From positions 1 to 63,823 of the forward strand of contig DXCL01000005.1 of NCBI GenBank assembly GCA_019115995.1: a stretch of DNA of 63,823 bases. Reading direction: 5' to 3'. A model generated the notes under the pieces. It made no database searches and had not been told where the DNA came from. It saw nothing but the letters and a program-made list of their open reading frames with translations. Position 1 is the stretch's first letter. The number at the start of each line of letters is the position of its first letter. This DNA is from Candidatus Borkfalkia avistercoris (GTDB lineage: Bacteria > Bacillota > Clostridia > Christensenellales > Borkfalkiaceae). The translations under genes and the position numbers were made by a program. Below, piece after piece: positions 29,741-36,869 of the stretch.

Positions 29741-30856
29741 TCATTTCAGATTTTCAGGATTGAGGCACAAAAGCTCGTCTGTCACGAAGCGGCCGTCCTT
29801 CCTTATGAGCATGTCGTCGAAATAAATTTCGCCGCCGCCCCATTCGGGCGTCTGGATCAGCACCATATCCCAGTGCACGCTCGACTTGTTTCCGTTATAC
29901 GCGTCGTCATAGCAGCAGCCGGGCGTAAAATGAATAGAACCGGAGATCTTTTCGTCGAACAGGATATCGAGCATGGGTGCGGTAACAAACGGGTTGACGC
30001 CTATCGCGAACTCCCCTACATAGCGGGCGCCCTCGTCGGTGTCGAGCACGTCGTTGAGCGCCTTGGTGTTGGAAGAGGTAGCCTCCACGATCCTGCCGTT
30101 TTTGAAAACGAGGCGCACGTTCTCGTGCTTGATGCCGTTTTCAAGGGTAGGCGCATTGTAGGTGATCACGCCGTTCACGCTGTTCTTCACGGGCGCGGTA
30201 TATACCTCGCCGTCGGGAATGTTCATATGCCCCGCGCATTTGATTGCGGGAATGCCCTTTATGGAGAAAGTGAGGTCGGTATCCTTTGCGACGAGGCGCA
30301 CTTTGTCCGTCTTTTCCATGAGCGCTTTGAGCGCGTCCATCGCCCTGTCCATTTTGGAATAGTCGAGGGTGCAAACGTCGAAATAGAAGTTCTCAAACTG
30401 CTCGGTAGACTTGCCCGCGTTCTGCGCCATCGACGGGTTCGGGTATCGCAAAACCACCCACTTCGTCTTTTTGACGCGCGTTTCGTGATGCACGGGGAAA
30501 GAATACACCCGGTCGTATACCTGCATGTTTTCGGCGGGAACGTCGGAAAGTTCGAAGGAATTTTCTCCCCCGCGGATCCCGATATAGCAATCCATGTCTT
30601 CCATGCGGTATTTCGCATACTTTGCGCGCAGCTCGCAGTGCGCGCGGCTCGTGCCCATCAGCAGCGCGCGCTCCACGGAAAGGTCTATCACGTCCACGAA
30701 CGGATACCCGCCCGCGGCGAATATTTTTTCCACGACGGCATTGACGAGCTGCGCGTCGATCCCGCGCGCCTCCACGAGCACTTTTTCTCCCTTTTGGCAG
30801 TGCACCGAATAATTTACGAGCACGTCGGCAAGCTTATCTATCCTCGGATCCCTCAT
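29741..30856 (-). CDS. Aminopeptidase, M29 family (AmpS/PepS-like)
   Basis: The 371-residue metalloenzyme removes N-terminal residues from peptides in the cytoplasm. The M29 family is recognised by the N-terminal DKLADVLVNYSVHCQKGEKV, an EATSSNTKALNDVLDTDEGA stretch with a metal ligand Glu, ARYVGEFAIGVNP, and GCCYDDAYNGNKSSVHWDMV near the C-terminus, where His and Asp bind metal. The length is a little short of the usual 400-410. It is a single gene between gapA and fba on the minus strand. Confidence 0.9.
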   Translation of the reverse strand: MRDPRIDKLADVLVNYSVHCQKGEKVLVEARGIDAQLVNAVVEKIFAAGGYPFVDVIDLSVERALLMGTSRAHCELRAKYAKYRMEDMDCYIGIRGGENSFELSDVPAENMQVYDRVYSFPVHHETRVKKTKWVVLRYPNPSMAQNAGKSTEQFENFYFDVCTLDYSKMDRAMDALKALMEKTDKVRLVAKDTDLTFSIKGIPAIKCAGHMNIPDGEVYTAPVKNSVNGVITYNAPTLENGIKHENVRLVFKNGRIVEATSSNTKALNDVLDTDEGARYVGEFAIGVNPFVTAPMLDILFDEKISGSIHFTPGCCYDDAYNGNKSSVHWDMVLIQTPEWGGGEIYFDDMLIRKDGRFVTDELLCLNPENLK

Positions 30857-30975
30857 AACAGCATACTCCTTTTTTTTCGCCTCGCCCGCAGCGGACGAGG
30901 TTCGTTTTTTTCTTTAATTATATCACTCGCGCAAAAAAAATTAAAAGCGATTTACCGATATTTTTGCAAATTATA

Positions 30976-31004
30976 TTGATTTTTATCCGCAATTAGTGTA
31001 AAAT
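30976..31004 (+). promoter_or_regulatory. Promoter of fba
   Basis: TTGATT (30976-30981) and TAAAAT (30999-31004) are 17 bp apart, 37 bp before the ATG. GGAGG precedes the start. Confidence 0.7.
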
Positions 31005-31041
31005 AGGAACAGATAAAAAATTTATCGGAGGAACTATCATT

Positions 31042-31977
31042 ATGCCTTTGGTTACATCGACCGAAATGTTCAAAAAAGCCTACAAGGGCGGCTACGCGAT
31101 CGGCGCGTTCAACGTGAACAACATGGAGACCATTCAGGGTATCGTGGAAGCGGGCCAGGAATGCAAGTCCCCTCTCATTTTGCAGGTATCCGCCGGCGCG
31201 CGCAAATACGCGAACCCCGTATACCTCAAACACCTCATCGAAGCGGCTGTCGAAACGACGGATATCCCCATCGTCATGCACCTCGACCACGGCGCAGATT
31301 TTGAAGCGTGTAAATCCGCCATCGACGACGGCTTTACCTCCGTCATGATCGACGCCTCGCACCACGCGTTCGCGGAGAACATCGAGATCACGAAAAAGGT
31401 CGTGGCGTACGCGCACGACAGGGGCGTTGTCGTCGAGGCAGAACTCGGCCAGCTCGCCGGCATCGAAGACGCCGTCAACGTAAAGGCGGAAGACGCCTGC
31501 TTCACCCACCCCGACGAGGTCTGCGAATTCACCGAAAAAACGGGCTGCGACTCCCTCGCCATCGCCATCGGCACCAGCCACGGCGCTTACAAATTCAAGC
31601 CCGGCCAGAAGCCGCAGCTGCGCTTCGACATTCTCGAAGAAGTCGGCAAACGCCTGCCCGAATTCCCCATCGTTCTGCACGGCGCTTCTTCCGTGCCGCA
31701 GGATAAAGTCGCGATCATCAACCAGTTCGGCGGCAAAATGCCCGACGCGATCGGCATTCCCGAAGAAATGCTCAGAAAGGCGGCTACGATGGCGGTCTGC
31801 AAGATCAACATCGACTCCGACCTGCGCGTCGCCTGCACCGCGGCGGTTCGCAAGCACTTTGCGGAGCACCCCGATCATTTCGATCCCCGCCAGTACCTCG
31901 GAGACGCGAGAGCGGCGGTCAAGGAACTCGTAAAGCACAAGATCGTCGACGTGCTCGGTTCCGACAACAAGGCATAA
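31042..31977 (+). CDS. fba: Fructose-bisphosphate aldolase, class II
   Basis: The 311-residue zinc enzyme cleaves fructose 1,6-bisphosphate. It has the family motifs YAIGAFNVNNMETIQGI, VMHLDHGADFE (zinc His and catalytic Asp), VEAELGQLAGIED, and HGASSVP, with GTSHGAYKF carrying another zinc His. It is monocistronic, with its own promoter and a strong terminator at 32001-32028. Confidence 0.97.
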   Translation: MPLVTSTEMFKKAYKGGYAIGAFNVNNMETIQGIVEAGQECKSPLILQVSAGARKYANPVYLKHLIEAAVETTDIPIVMHLDHGADFEACKSAIDDGFTSVMIDASHHAFAENIEITKKVVAYAHDRGVVVEAELGQLAGIEDAVNVKAEDACFTHPDEVCEFTEKTGCDSLAIAIGTSHGAYKFKPGQKPQLRFDILEEVGKRLPEFPIVLHGASSVPQDKVAIINQFGGKMPDAIGIPEEMLRKAATMAVCKINIDSDLRVACTAAVRKHFAEHPDHFDPRQYLGDARAAVKELVKHKIVDVLGSDNKA

Positions 31978-32000
31978 ATTTTTTCCGAAAAATGCAGGTT

Positions 32001-32028
32001 CCCCGCGGGCGCGCCCGCGGGGGTATTT
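32001..32028 (+). terminator. Intrinsic terminator of fba
   Basis: CCCCGCGGGC-GC-GCCCGCGGGG is followed by TATTTTTT. Confidence 0.88.
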
Positions 32029-32048
32029 TTTGTATATCCCTGATCATG

Positions 32049-32084
32049 CAAAGGGGCGCCCCGCACTCGGCGGGGCGCCCCTTT
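32049..32084. terminator. Bidirectional terminator between fba and the ATC-hydrolase-like gene
   Basis: AAGGGGCGCCCCGC-ACTC-GGCGGGGCGCCCCTTTT is a near-perfect inverted repeat. It faces the 3' end of the minus-strand gene and provides a second stop for fba. Confidence 0.82.
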
Positions 32085-32096
32085 TACATTAAAACA

Positions 32097-32705
32097 TCAT
32101 TTGCCTTTTTTGAATAAATAACCGCACGTTTCGTGGCCGGTCGCCAGTTCGCCGTCTCTTTCGCATAAAATTTTCGGGCCTAACCCGCCGAAGGCGATCC
32201 TTTCATAATCGCAGAATACGGGGCAGAGCTCCACGCACCCGAATTTATGCGTCACGTCGTAATACAGGCACTGCTTCACCTGAAACGCGATCCTGCCGCC
32301 CTTTGTTTTCGGTTCGGTGCAGAGCCACTCCCCCGCAGGGAACTTGTATGCCATAAAATTTTTGATGTTGCGGCGGAAGGCATGAAACGGAAAATGCCTG
32401 CGCAGCTGCGCGTGCAGGATCTCTCCGCTGTTTTTTGCCGCCTTCTCCGTTTCCGTGCGCACCAGGCCGAGCGCGTTCGATTCGCGATACCCCTCAGCGA
32501 GCAGCGTTTTATAGTAAGCGATGACGGGATAAACAAGCCCTTTCAGCTGGCGTTCCAGCAAAGGATTATTCTTATAATCTGTGGTAACGACGAGCTCCGC
32601 ATACAACTTGGAAGCACGGCGGAAGATCCTTGCGCCGTCTTTTTCTCCGAATTGCAACTCGCAATCGCGTTCCAAAAAATTCAGTTCTGTTTTTTCGTAT
32701 ATCAT
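32097..32705 (-). CDS. L-2-amino-thiazoline-4-carboxylic-acid-hydrolase-like protein
   Basis: The 202-residue protein resembles the ATC-hydrolase family (PF14196). It has the YPVIAYYKTLLAEGY helix, a central domain with QVKQCLYYDVTHKFGCVELC, and a C-terminal PVFCDYERIAFGGLGPKI followed by LATGHETCGYLF with conserved Cys residues. The named enzyme opens the thiazoline ring of a cysteine precursor, but many members have no known substrate, so this is a family assignment only. It is monocistronic and divergent from the fur-like gene. Confidence 0.72.
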   Translation of the reverse strand: MIYEKTELNFLERDCELQFGEKDGARIFRRASKLYAELVVTTDYKNNPLLERQLKGLVYPVIAYYKTLLAEGYRESNALGLVRTETEKAAKNSGEILHAQLRRHFPFHAFRRNIKNFMAYKFPAGEWLCTEPKTKGGRIAFQVKQCLYYDVTHKFGCVELCPVFCDYERIAFGGLGPKILCERDGELATGHETCGYLFKKGK

Positions 32706-32793
32706 ATTGCCTCCGCCCGCAGCTTCTCTCCCATTTATTATAAATCACATATAGCGATTTTGTCAATAGTTGCAAAAAATTTTTGAAAAAACC

Positions 32794-32841
32794 TTGACAA
32801 ATTCCGTTTTTGTGTTATAATATAAATGATATTAGATATCA
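32794..32841 (+). promoter_or_regulatory. Promoter with Fur/PerR-like operator
   Basis: TTGACA (32794-32799) and TATAAT (32816-32821) have a 16-bp spacer. Just after the -10 lies TGATATTAGATATCA (32827-32841), a perfect 6-3-6 inverted repeat close in form to the 15-bp Fur/PerR box. Its position over the transcription start suggests autorepression of the gene that follows. Confidence 0.7.
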
Positions 32842-32854
32842 ATAGGAAAATATT

Positions 32855-33247
32855 ATGAATAATAGGAACACCATTCAAAGACAGCTCGTCCTTGAAACGG
32901 TGCGCTCTATGCACAGCCACCCCGACGCCGATCAGATTTACTCCGCGATCGTAAAGGACCACCCGCACGTCAGCAAAGCGACGGTTTACAGAAATTTAAA
33001 TCTGCTCGCGGAGCAGGGGCAGATCAAAAAGGTCAACGTAAGCGAGGGCGCAGACAGATTCGATTTCAGGACGGATAAACATCATCACATGCGCTGCCGC
33101 GAATGCGGCAGGCTGTGGGACGCGCCCGACGGCGCGGCAAACATAACGCTTACGGGAAACACGGGCGGCTTTTCGGTGGAAGACATACGCATCGAACTGG
33201 TCGGCACGTGTCCCGATTGCAAAAGAAATAAAAATTCGGAGGTTTGA
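32855..33247 (+). CDS. perR: Fur-family regulator, probably PerR
   Basis: The 130-residue protein has a winged helix ([20 protein letters not shown]) and a dimerisation/metal domain with [14 protein letters not shown] and a C-terminal CPDC pair, so it has the structural zinc CxxC...CxxC set. Peroxide-sensing PerR proteins oxidise a His in the regulatory metal site. The direct linkage to rubrerythrin favours PerR over an iron or zinc sensor. Its stop codon lies 2 nt before the rubrerythrin ATG, so the two are co-expressed and probably repressed from the operator at 32827-32841. Confidence 0.85.
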   Translation: MNNRNTIQRQLVLETVRSMHSHPDADQIYSAIVKDHPHVSKATVYRNLNLLAEQGQIKKVNVSEGADRFDFRTDKHHHMRCRECGRLWDAPDGAANITLTGNTGGFSVEDIRIELVGTCPDCKRNKNSEV

Positions 33248-33249
33248 TC

Positions 33250-33795
33250 ATGGCTAAGGAACTCAAAGGCACCAAAACGGAACAGAATTTGCAGACCGCG
33301 TTCGCTGGGGAATCGCAGGCAAGGAACAAATACACCTACTACGCGAGCAAGGCGAAAAAGGACGGCTTCGTACAGATCGCCGCGCTCTTCGAAGAGACCG
33401 CAAACAACGAGAAGGAGCACGCAAAAATCTGGTTCAAGCTCCTGCACGGCGGGGATATCCCCTCTACCGAAGAAAACCTGATCGACGCGGCTGCCGGCGA
33501 AAATTATGAATGGACGGATATGTACGCAACCTTCGCCAAAGAAGCGAAGGAAGAGGGCTTCGATCACATCGCATTCCTGTTCGAAAAGGTCGGAGAGATC
33601 GAAAGAGAGCACGAAAAGAGATACCTCGCCCTTTTAGACAACGTAAAGAACGGGCTCGTATTCTCTCGCGACGAAGACTGCATCTGGCAGTGCTCCAACT
33701 GCGGCCACATCGTAATCGGCAAAAAGGCGCCCGAGATCTGCCCCGTCTGTTCGCACCCGAAGGCGTATTTCCAGCTGAAAGCGGAAAACTATTAA
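33250..33795 (+). CDS. rbr: Rubrerythrin
   Basis: The 181-residue protein reduces hydrogen peroxide in anaerobes. It has an N-terminal four-helix di-iron domain ([49 protein letters not shown]) and a C-terminal rubredoxin domain with WQCSNCGHI and CPVCSHP. The ATG at 33250 follows a GGAGG, and the ORF-extending ATG two codons earlier is less likely. A terminator hairpin lies at 33804-33835, followed by a structured repeat and then hrb. Confidence 0.97.
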   Translation: MAKELKGTKTEQNLQTAFAGESQARNKYTYYASKAKKDGFVQIAALFEETANNEKEHAKIWFKLLHGGDIPSTEENLIDAAAGENYEWTDMYATFAKEAKEEGFDHIAFLFEKVGEIEREHEKRYLALLDNVKNGLVFSRDEDCIWQCSNCGHIVIGKKAPEICPVCSHPKAYFQLKAENY

Positions 33796-33803
33796 AAAGC
33801 GCT

Positions 33804-33835
33804 AAAAAATACGCCGTTTCAGCGGCGTATTTTTT
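33804..33835 (+). terminator. Intrinsic terminator after rubrerythrin
   Basis: AAAAAATACGCCG-TTTCAG-CGGCGTATTTTTT is a strong hairpin with a T-run. It separates perR-rbr from hrb. Confidence 0.88.
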
Positions 33836-33837
33836 GT

Positions 33838-33959
33838 AACGGAAGCCGCGCGATTTCTCTTTCGCGTGCCCTTACCATCGCGCGGCGAGGGGAAAACCGC
33901 TCGGGTTTCCCCTCCCCCTCACGGAAAAATTATTTGTCAGCTCAAATAATTTTTCGTGA
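33838..33959 (+). repeat. Structured intergenic repeat, copy 2 (single module)
   Basis: Three consecutive stem-loops match the module seen at 187-301. P1 pairs GCCGCGCGAT (33845-33854) with ATCGCGCGGC (33877-33886), with GTGCCCTTA in the loop. P2 is GAGGGGAAAACCG...CGGGTTTCCCCTC (33887-33914). P3 runs from TCACG to CGTGA (33919-33959). The AAAGGGTGAA leader found before P1 in other copies is missing here, so the pseudoknot partner is lost. The module ends 24 nt before the hrb start codon and so forms most of its upstream region. Confidence 0.75.
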
Positions 33960-33983
33960 ATAAAATCTATTAAGGAGCAAATC

Positions 33984-34616
33984 ATGAATCCAAAAGCTTT
34001 TCACGCCATGTCTTACGGCGTTTACATCGTTTCCACATGGGATAACGGCAGGCCCACCGGCTGCACGGCGAACTGCGCCGCGCAGATCACGGCGGAGCCC
34101 GCGACCGTAATGGTCAGCATCAATAAAAACAATTATACCAACAAATGCATCAAAGACTGCGGACACTTCGCGATCTCCATTCTCACGGAGAACAGCGATC
34201 CCTCCATCATCGGCACCTTCGGCTTCCGCTCGGGCAAAGACTGCAATAAATTCGACGCCGTTCCCTATTCCGTAAAAGACGCTCTGCCCGTCGTATCCGA
34301 CTGCGGCGCGTACATCGCCTGCAAAGTCATCGACACGATGGACTCCCCCACGCATACCGTGTTTTTGGGTCAAGTGATCGGCGCCGACGTTTTAAGCGAT
34401 AATCCGCCGATGACCTACGCCTACTACCACAACGTGATCAAGGGCAAAACGGCGAAAAACGCTCCCACTTACATCGCGGAGGAAAGCCCGAAGAACAAAT
34501 ACGTCTGCTCCGTCTGCGGGCACGTATATGCGGGCAATATCCCTTTTGAAGATCTGCCCGACAGCTGGGTCTGCCCCATCTGCGGCCAGCCGAAATCCGT
34601 ATTCAAAAAGGCCTGA
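33984..34616 (+). CDS. hrb: High-molecular-weight rubredoxin (flavin reductase-like domain plus rubredoxin)
   Basis: The 210-residue protein joins an FMN-binding flavoredoxin-like domain (residues about 1-150, [18 protein letters not shown]...) to a C-terminal rubredoxin with [10 protein letters not shown] and WVCPICGQP. Proteins of this layout pass electrons from NAD(P)H to flavodiiron or rubrerythrin-type enzymes during oxidative and nitrosative stress. Lying just after perR-rbr fits that role. AAGGAG precedes the ATG. A terminator (34629-34660) follows. Confidence 0.92.
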   Translation: MNPKAFHAMSYGVYIVSTWDNGRPTGCTANCAAQITAEPATVMVSINKNNYTNKCIKDCGHFAISILTENSDPSIIGTFGFRSGKDCNKFDAVPYSVKDALPVVSDCGAYIACKVIDTMDSPTHTVFLGQVIGADVLSDNPPMTYAYYHNVIKGKTAKNAPTYIAEESPKNKYVCSVCGHVYAGNIPFEDLPDSWVCPICGQPKSVFKKA

Positions 34617-34628
34617 CCGATCCGCATA

Positions 34629-34660
34629 AAAAGCGCGCCCTCTTCCGCGGGCGCGCTTTT
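34629..34660 (+). terminator. Intrinsic terminator after hrb
   Basis: AAAGCGCGCCC-TCTTCCGC-GGGCGCGCTTTT is a strong hairpin ending in T residues. Confidence 0.85.
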
Positions 34661-34705
34661 CAATTCTCATTTGTTTTCCCTTCTGTATTCGCGTTTCTGC
34701 GTTTA

Positions 34706-34758
34706 TTGTATCACACCGTTTGGTGTAAGTCAAATATTTTACACCAAACGGTGTAAAA
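34706..34758 (+). promoter_or_regulatory. Promoter region with two mirrored operators
   Basis: ACACC-GTTT-GGTGT (34713-34726) and ACACC-AAAC-GGTGT (34741-34754) are reverse complements of one another, 28 bp apart centre to centre. The second is extended to TTTT...AAAA. They lie directly before the small XRE gene at 34766, with a TTGTAT (34706-34711) that could be its -35 box. The arrangement is that of a self-repressed cro/cI-type promoter with two dimer sites. Confidence 0.75.
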
Positions 34759-34765
34759 TATTTGT

Positions 34766-34972
34766 ATGTATGCAAAGAAATTCGCTGAAAATCTGAAAGA
34801 ACTGATCGGGGAAAGAAGCGTGAGCGGCATTGCAAAGGAGATCGGCATTCCGCAGCAGACGCTTTCGCGCTATCTGCATGCGCAAAGGGAGATCGGGCTG
34901 GAAAACCTGTGCAGGATCGCGGATTACTTTGAAATTGACCTCGATCTTTTAACGGGCAGAAAAGATTTCTGA
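34766..34972 (+). CDS. Small XRE-family regulator, probably self-repressing
   Basis: The 68-residue protein is a bare HTH_XRE domain (SGIAKEIGIPQQTLSRYLHA as the recognition part, then LENLCRIADYFEIDLDLLTG). The two mirrored operators upstream are the natural candidate binding sites. Only 7 nt lie between the second operator flank and the ATG, so bound protein would block both transcription and the start region. No other gene is co-directional nearby, so other targets are unknown. A terminator follows at 35024-35050. Confidence 0.82.
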   Translation: MYAKKFAENLKELIGERSVSGIAKEIGIPQQTLSRYLHAQREIGLENLCRIADYFEIDLDLLTGRKDF

Positions 34973-35023
34973 AAGGCCCTCTCCGCCCTTTACGGGGCAG
35001 TTTCACAATTTCATGCGGGAACG

Positions 35024-35050
35024 CGCTTGCGCGTTCCCCTTTTTTATTTT
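35024..35050 (+). terminator. Intrinsic terminator after the small XRE gene
   Basis: GGGAACGCGC-TT-GCGCGTTCCC followed by CTTTTTT. It overlaps the 3' end of the converging gene. Confidence 0.85.
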
Positions 35051-35691
35051 ACCGCCAAACCGTCCATGCGCGCCTGCAACGCGTTTACGAGCATCGCCAC
35101 GTGCCAGCCGTCGCAGACAGCGTGATGTACCTGCGCGGCAAAGGGCAGATACAGCCTGCCTTCCCTCCGAAAATATTTGCCGACCGTAAAGATCGGCGAA
35201 AAAAAGCGGGTGCTTTTGGGAAGCTCTAAAGAGAACCCGGTAAAGCTCGCCCACGGAATACAGGATACGTTGAACAGGTTTTCTCCCTCGTACGGTTTAG
35301 ACGGCTTCGTGCTTTCGCCCCCGTATCGGCGCGCGTCTTCCGAATACCGCTCGTAAAATACGCGCAGGTCGCCGTCGTATTCCGTCCAGACGTCCGAAAA
35401 TTTCTTATCCGCCTCGTGAAAGACGGTATAGCACGGATTTACGGTATCGTACCAGCCGAGCTCACCCGCTTTGTTTTCGCTCATGCGGAATTCCCGCCGC
35501 GCGTTGACTTCCGCGCTCAGGCAATGCAAAAATACGGGAAAGAACTTCATGCCACTGTCCTTTGCAAAATCGTACAGGGCGGTCGCGTCGAGCTCGGTGC
35601 AAAAACTGAACGAGCAAGGCGCCTCCTCCGTAAAATGATAAAATTCTTCCGCCCTGCCGAGCGCCTCGGGCGTGGTTTTATGAAATGCCAT
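35044..35691 (-). CDS. Chloramphenicol acetyltransferase family protein (type A-like)
   Basis: The 215-residue protein aligns along its whole length with CAT enzymes, which inactivate chloramphenicol by 3-O-acetylation as trimers. It has the catalytic HHAVCDGWH motif near the C-terminus, the FHEADKKFSDVWT stretch and a SCIPWASFTGF segment. The start at 35691 follows GGAG and gives a normal-length enzyme, while an 18-residue longer ORF lacks a ribosome-binding site. No mobile element flanks it, so it may be an intrinsic acyltransferase rather than an acquired resistance gene. Drug activity cannot be judged from sequence. Confidence 0.85.
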   Translation of the reverse strand: MAFHKTTPEALGRAEEFYHFTEEAPCSFSFCTELDATALYDFAKDSGMKFFPVFLHCLSAEVNARREFRMSENKAGELGWYDTVNPCYTVFHEADKKFSDVWTEYDGDLRVFYERYSEDARRYGGESTKPSKPYEGENLFNVSCIPWASFTGFSLELPKSTRFFSPIFTVGKYFRREGRLYLPFAAQVHHAVCDGWHVAMLVNALQARMDGLAVK

Positions 35692-35764
35692 AAGATCTCC
35701 GGGATCCGCGCGGAAAAATGCGCCGCGAGGAACGATTTTTTTCATGCCTGAATATTGTTGAAGT

Positions 35765-36253
35765 ATGAGAACGATCGGATATGACCGCCGGAAAGCGGCC
35801 GACTACGCAAAGCGGTGGGCGTTCCGCCGCAACCCCGCCTATTACGACTTTTCCCGTATAGGCGGCGACTGTACGAATTTTGTTTCGCAATGCCTGTATG
35901 CGGGCGGCGGCACGATGAACGAAACGCCCGTTACCGGCTGGTTTTACCGCAGCGCGAACGATCGCACCGCCTCCTGGACGGGGGTGGAATTTTTGTATCG
36001 ATTTCTGGTAAGCAACCGCGGCGAGGGCCCCTTTGCCGAAGAAGTGCAGCCGGGCGCGCTCGAACTCGGAGACGTGATACAGCTCGGGCGCGCCACGGGA
36101 GATTATTACCATACCTGCATCGTGAGCGGATTTCTGTTCGGCGAGCCTCTGGTCGCGGCGCATTCCTACGACGCGTTCAACAAGCCGCTCTCCTCCTACG
36201 TTTTCGAACAGGCGCGGTTTCTGCACATAGCGGGCGTACGCACGGAAGAATAA
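35765..36253 (+). CDS. Putative amidase-domain protein (Amidase_6-like)
   Basis: The 162-residue protein matches the Amidase_6 (PF12671) pattern. An N-terminal YDRRKAADYAKRWAFRRNP segment is followed by GGDCTNFVSQCLYAGGG with the likely nucleophile Cys, and later by HTCIVSG with a His and AAHSYDAFNKPL with another His. In other proteins this domain is found near cell-wall enzymes. No signal peptide is visible, so it may act in the cytoplasm or be exported without a classical signal. It is divergent from the CAT-like gene. Confidence 0.75.
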   Translation: MRTIGYDRRKAADYAKRWAFRRNPAYYDFSRIGGDCTNFVSQCLYAGGGTMNETPVTGWFYRSANDRTASWTGVEFLYRFLVSNRGEGPFAEEVQPGALELGDVIQLGRATGDYYHTCIVSGFLFGEPLVAAHSYDAFNKPLSSYVFEQARFLHIAGVRTEE

Positions 36254-36279
36254 GCGCGCTTTCCGCTCTTTTAAAACGC

Positions 36280-36311
36280 GCCCGCGCTCGTTTTGCATGG
36301 AGCGCGGGCGG
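36280..36311. terminator. GC-rich hairpin between converging genes
   Basis: GCCCGCGCTC...GAGCGCGGGC forms a 10-bp stem between the amidase-domain gene and the lipoprotein gene. There is no long T-run, so termination is likely but less certain. Confidence 0.55.
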
Positions 36312-36324
36312 CTTCAAAATTCTT

Positions 36325-36726
36325 TTACGCCTTAAAGTACACTTTTACGACAACGTTTTCCAGTTTTTCGCCCAGCATCGTAAAGTTTACGTTCATGATG
36401 ATCTGTCTGCCGCGCACATTGTACTTTTCTCCCGCGATCGTAAGAACGCTTCCCTCCTGCGTATAACTTCCTTCGTAGATCGTGTTTCCGAACTGCGCGA
36501 CTGTCGCTTTTCCGTCTGCGAAAGAAAAGGTATATCCCAAAAAGCCGTCTGCGATCGTTTCTTTCATTTTGTCGAAATGCTCGTCGGAAAGTCCTTCGAT
36601 ATACCCGGCGATCTCGCATCTGTCGTAAGAAAAGCTCTTCCCTTCCACGTCTGTGGAACAGCTCGCAAATATCGCCAGCGCACAGGCAACGATCACCGCG
36701 CCGAGCGCTCCCAAAAATTCCTTCAT
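36325..36726 (-). CDS. Small lipoprotein of unknown function
   Basis: The 133-residue protein has a signal peptide (MKEFLGALGAVIVACALAIF) ending in ASC with Cys 23, an atypical but acceptable lipobox. The mature part of about 110 residues has alternating strands (YTFSFADGKATVAQFGNTIY, then EGSYTQEGSVLTIAGEKYNV). It resembles the small beta-rich lipocalin-like lipoproteins that are common in gut Clostridia. No known function. It is monocistronic. Confidence 0.7.
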   Translation of the reverse strand: MKEFLGALGAVIVACALAIFASCSTDVEGKSFSYDRCEIAGYIEGLSDEHFDKMKETIADGFLGYTFSFADGKATVAQFGNTIYEGSYTQEGSVLTIAGEKYNVRGRQIIMNVNFTMLGEKLENVVVKVYFKA

Positions 36727-36869
36727 CTTATCCTCCCCCTTTTTTATTTCTCCGCTTTCATTATATTCCGCTTTATGCCGATTGTCAATACCTTTATATA
36801 ATTTTGTCTATAAAAAATGGCGCCCGCGGCAAATGCCGCGGGCGCCGATCGCTATACCTGTTCGGTTGT

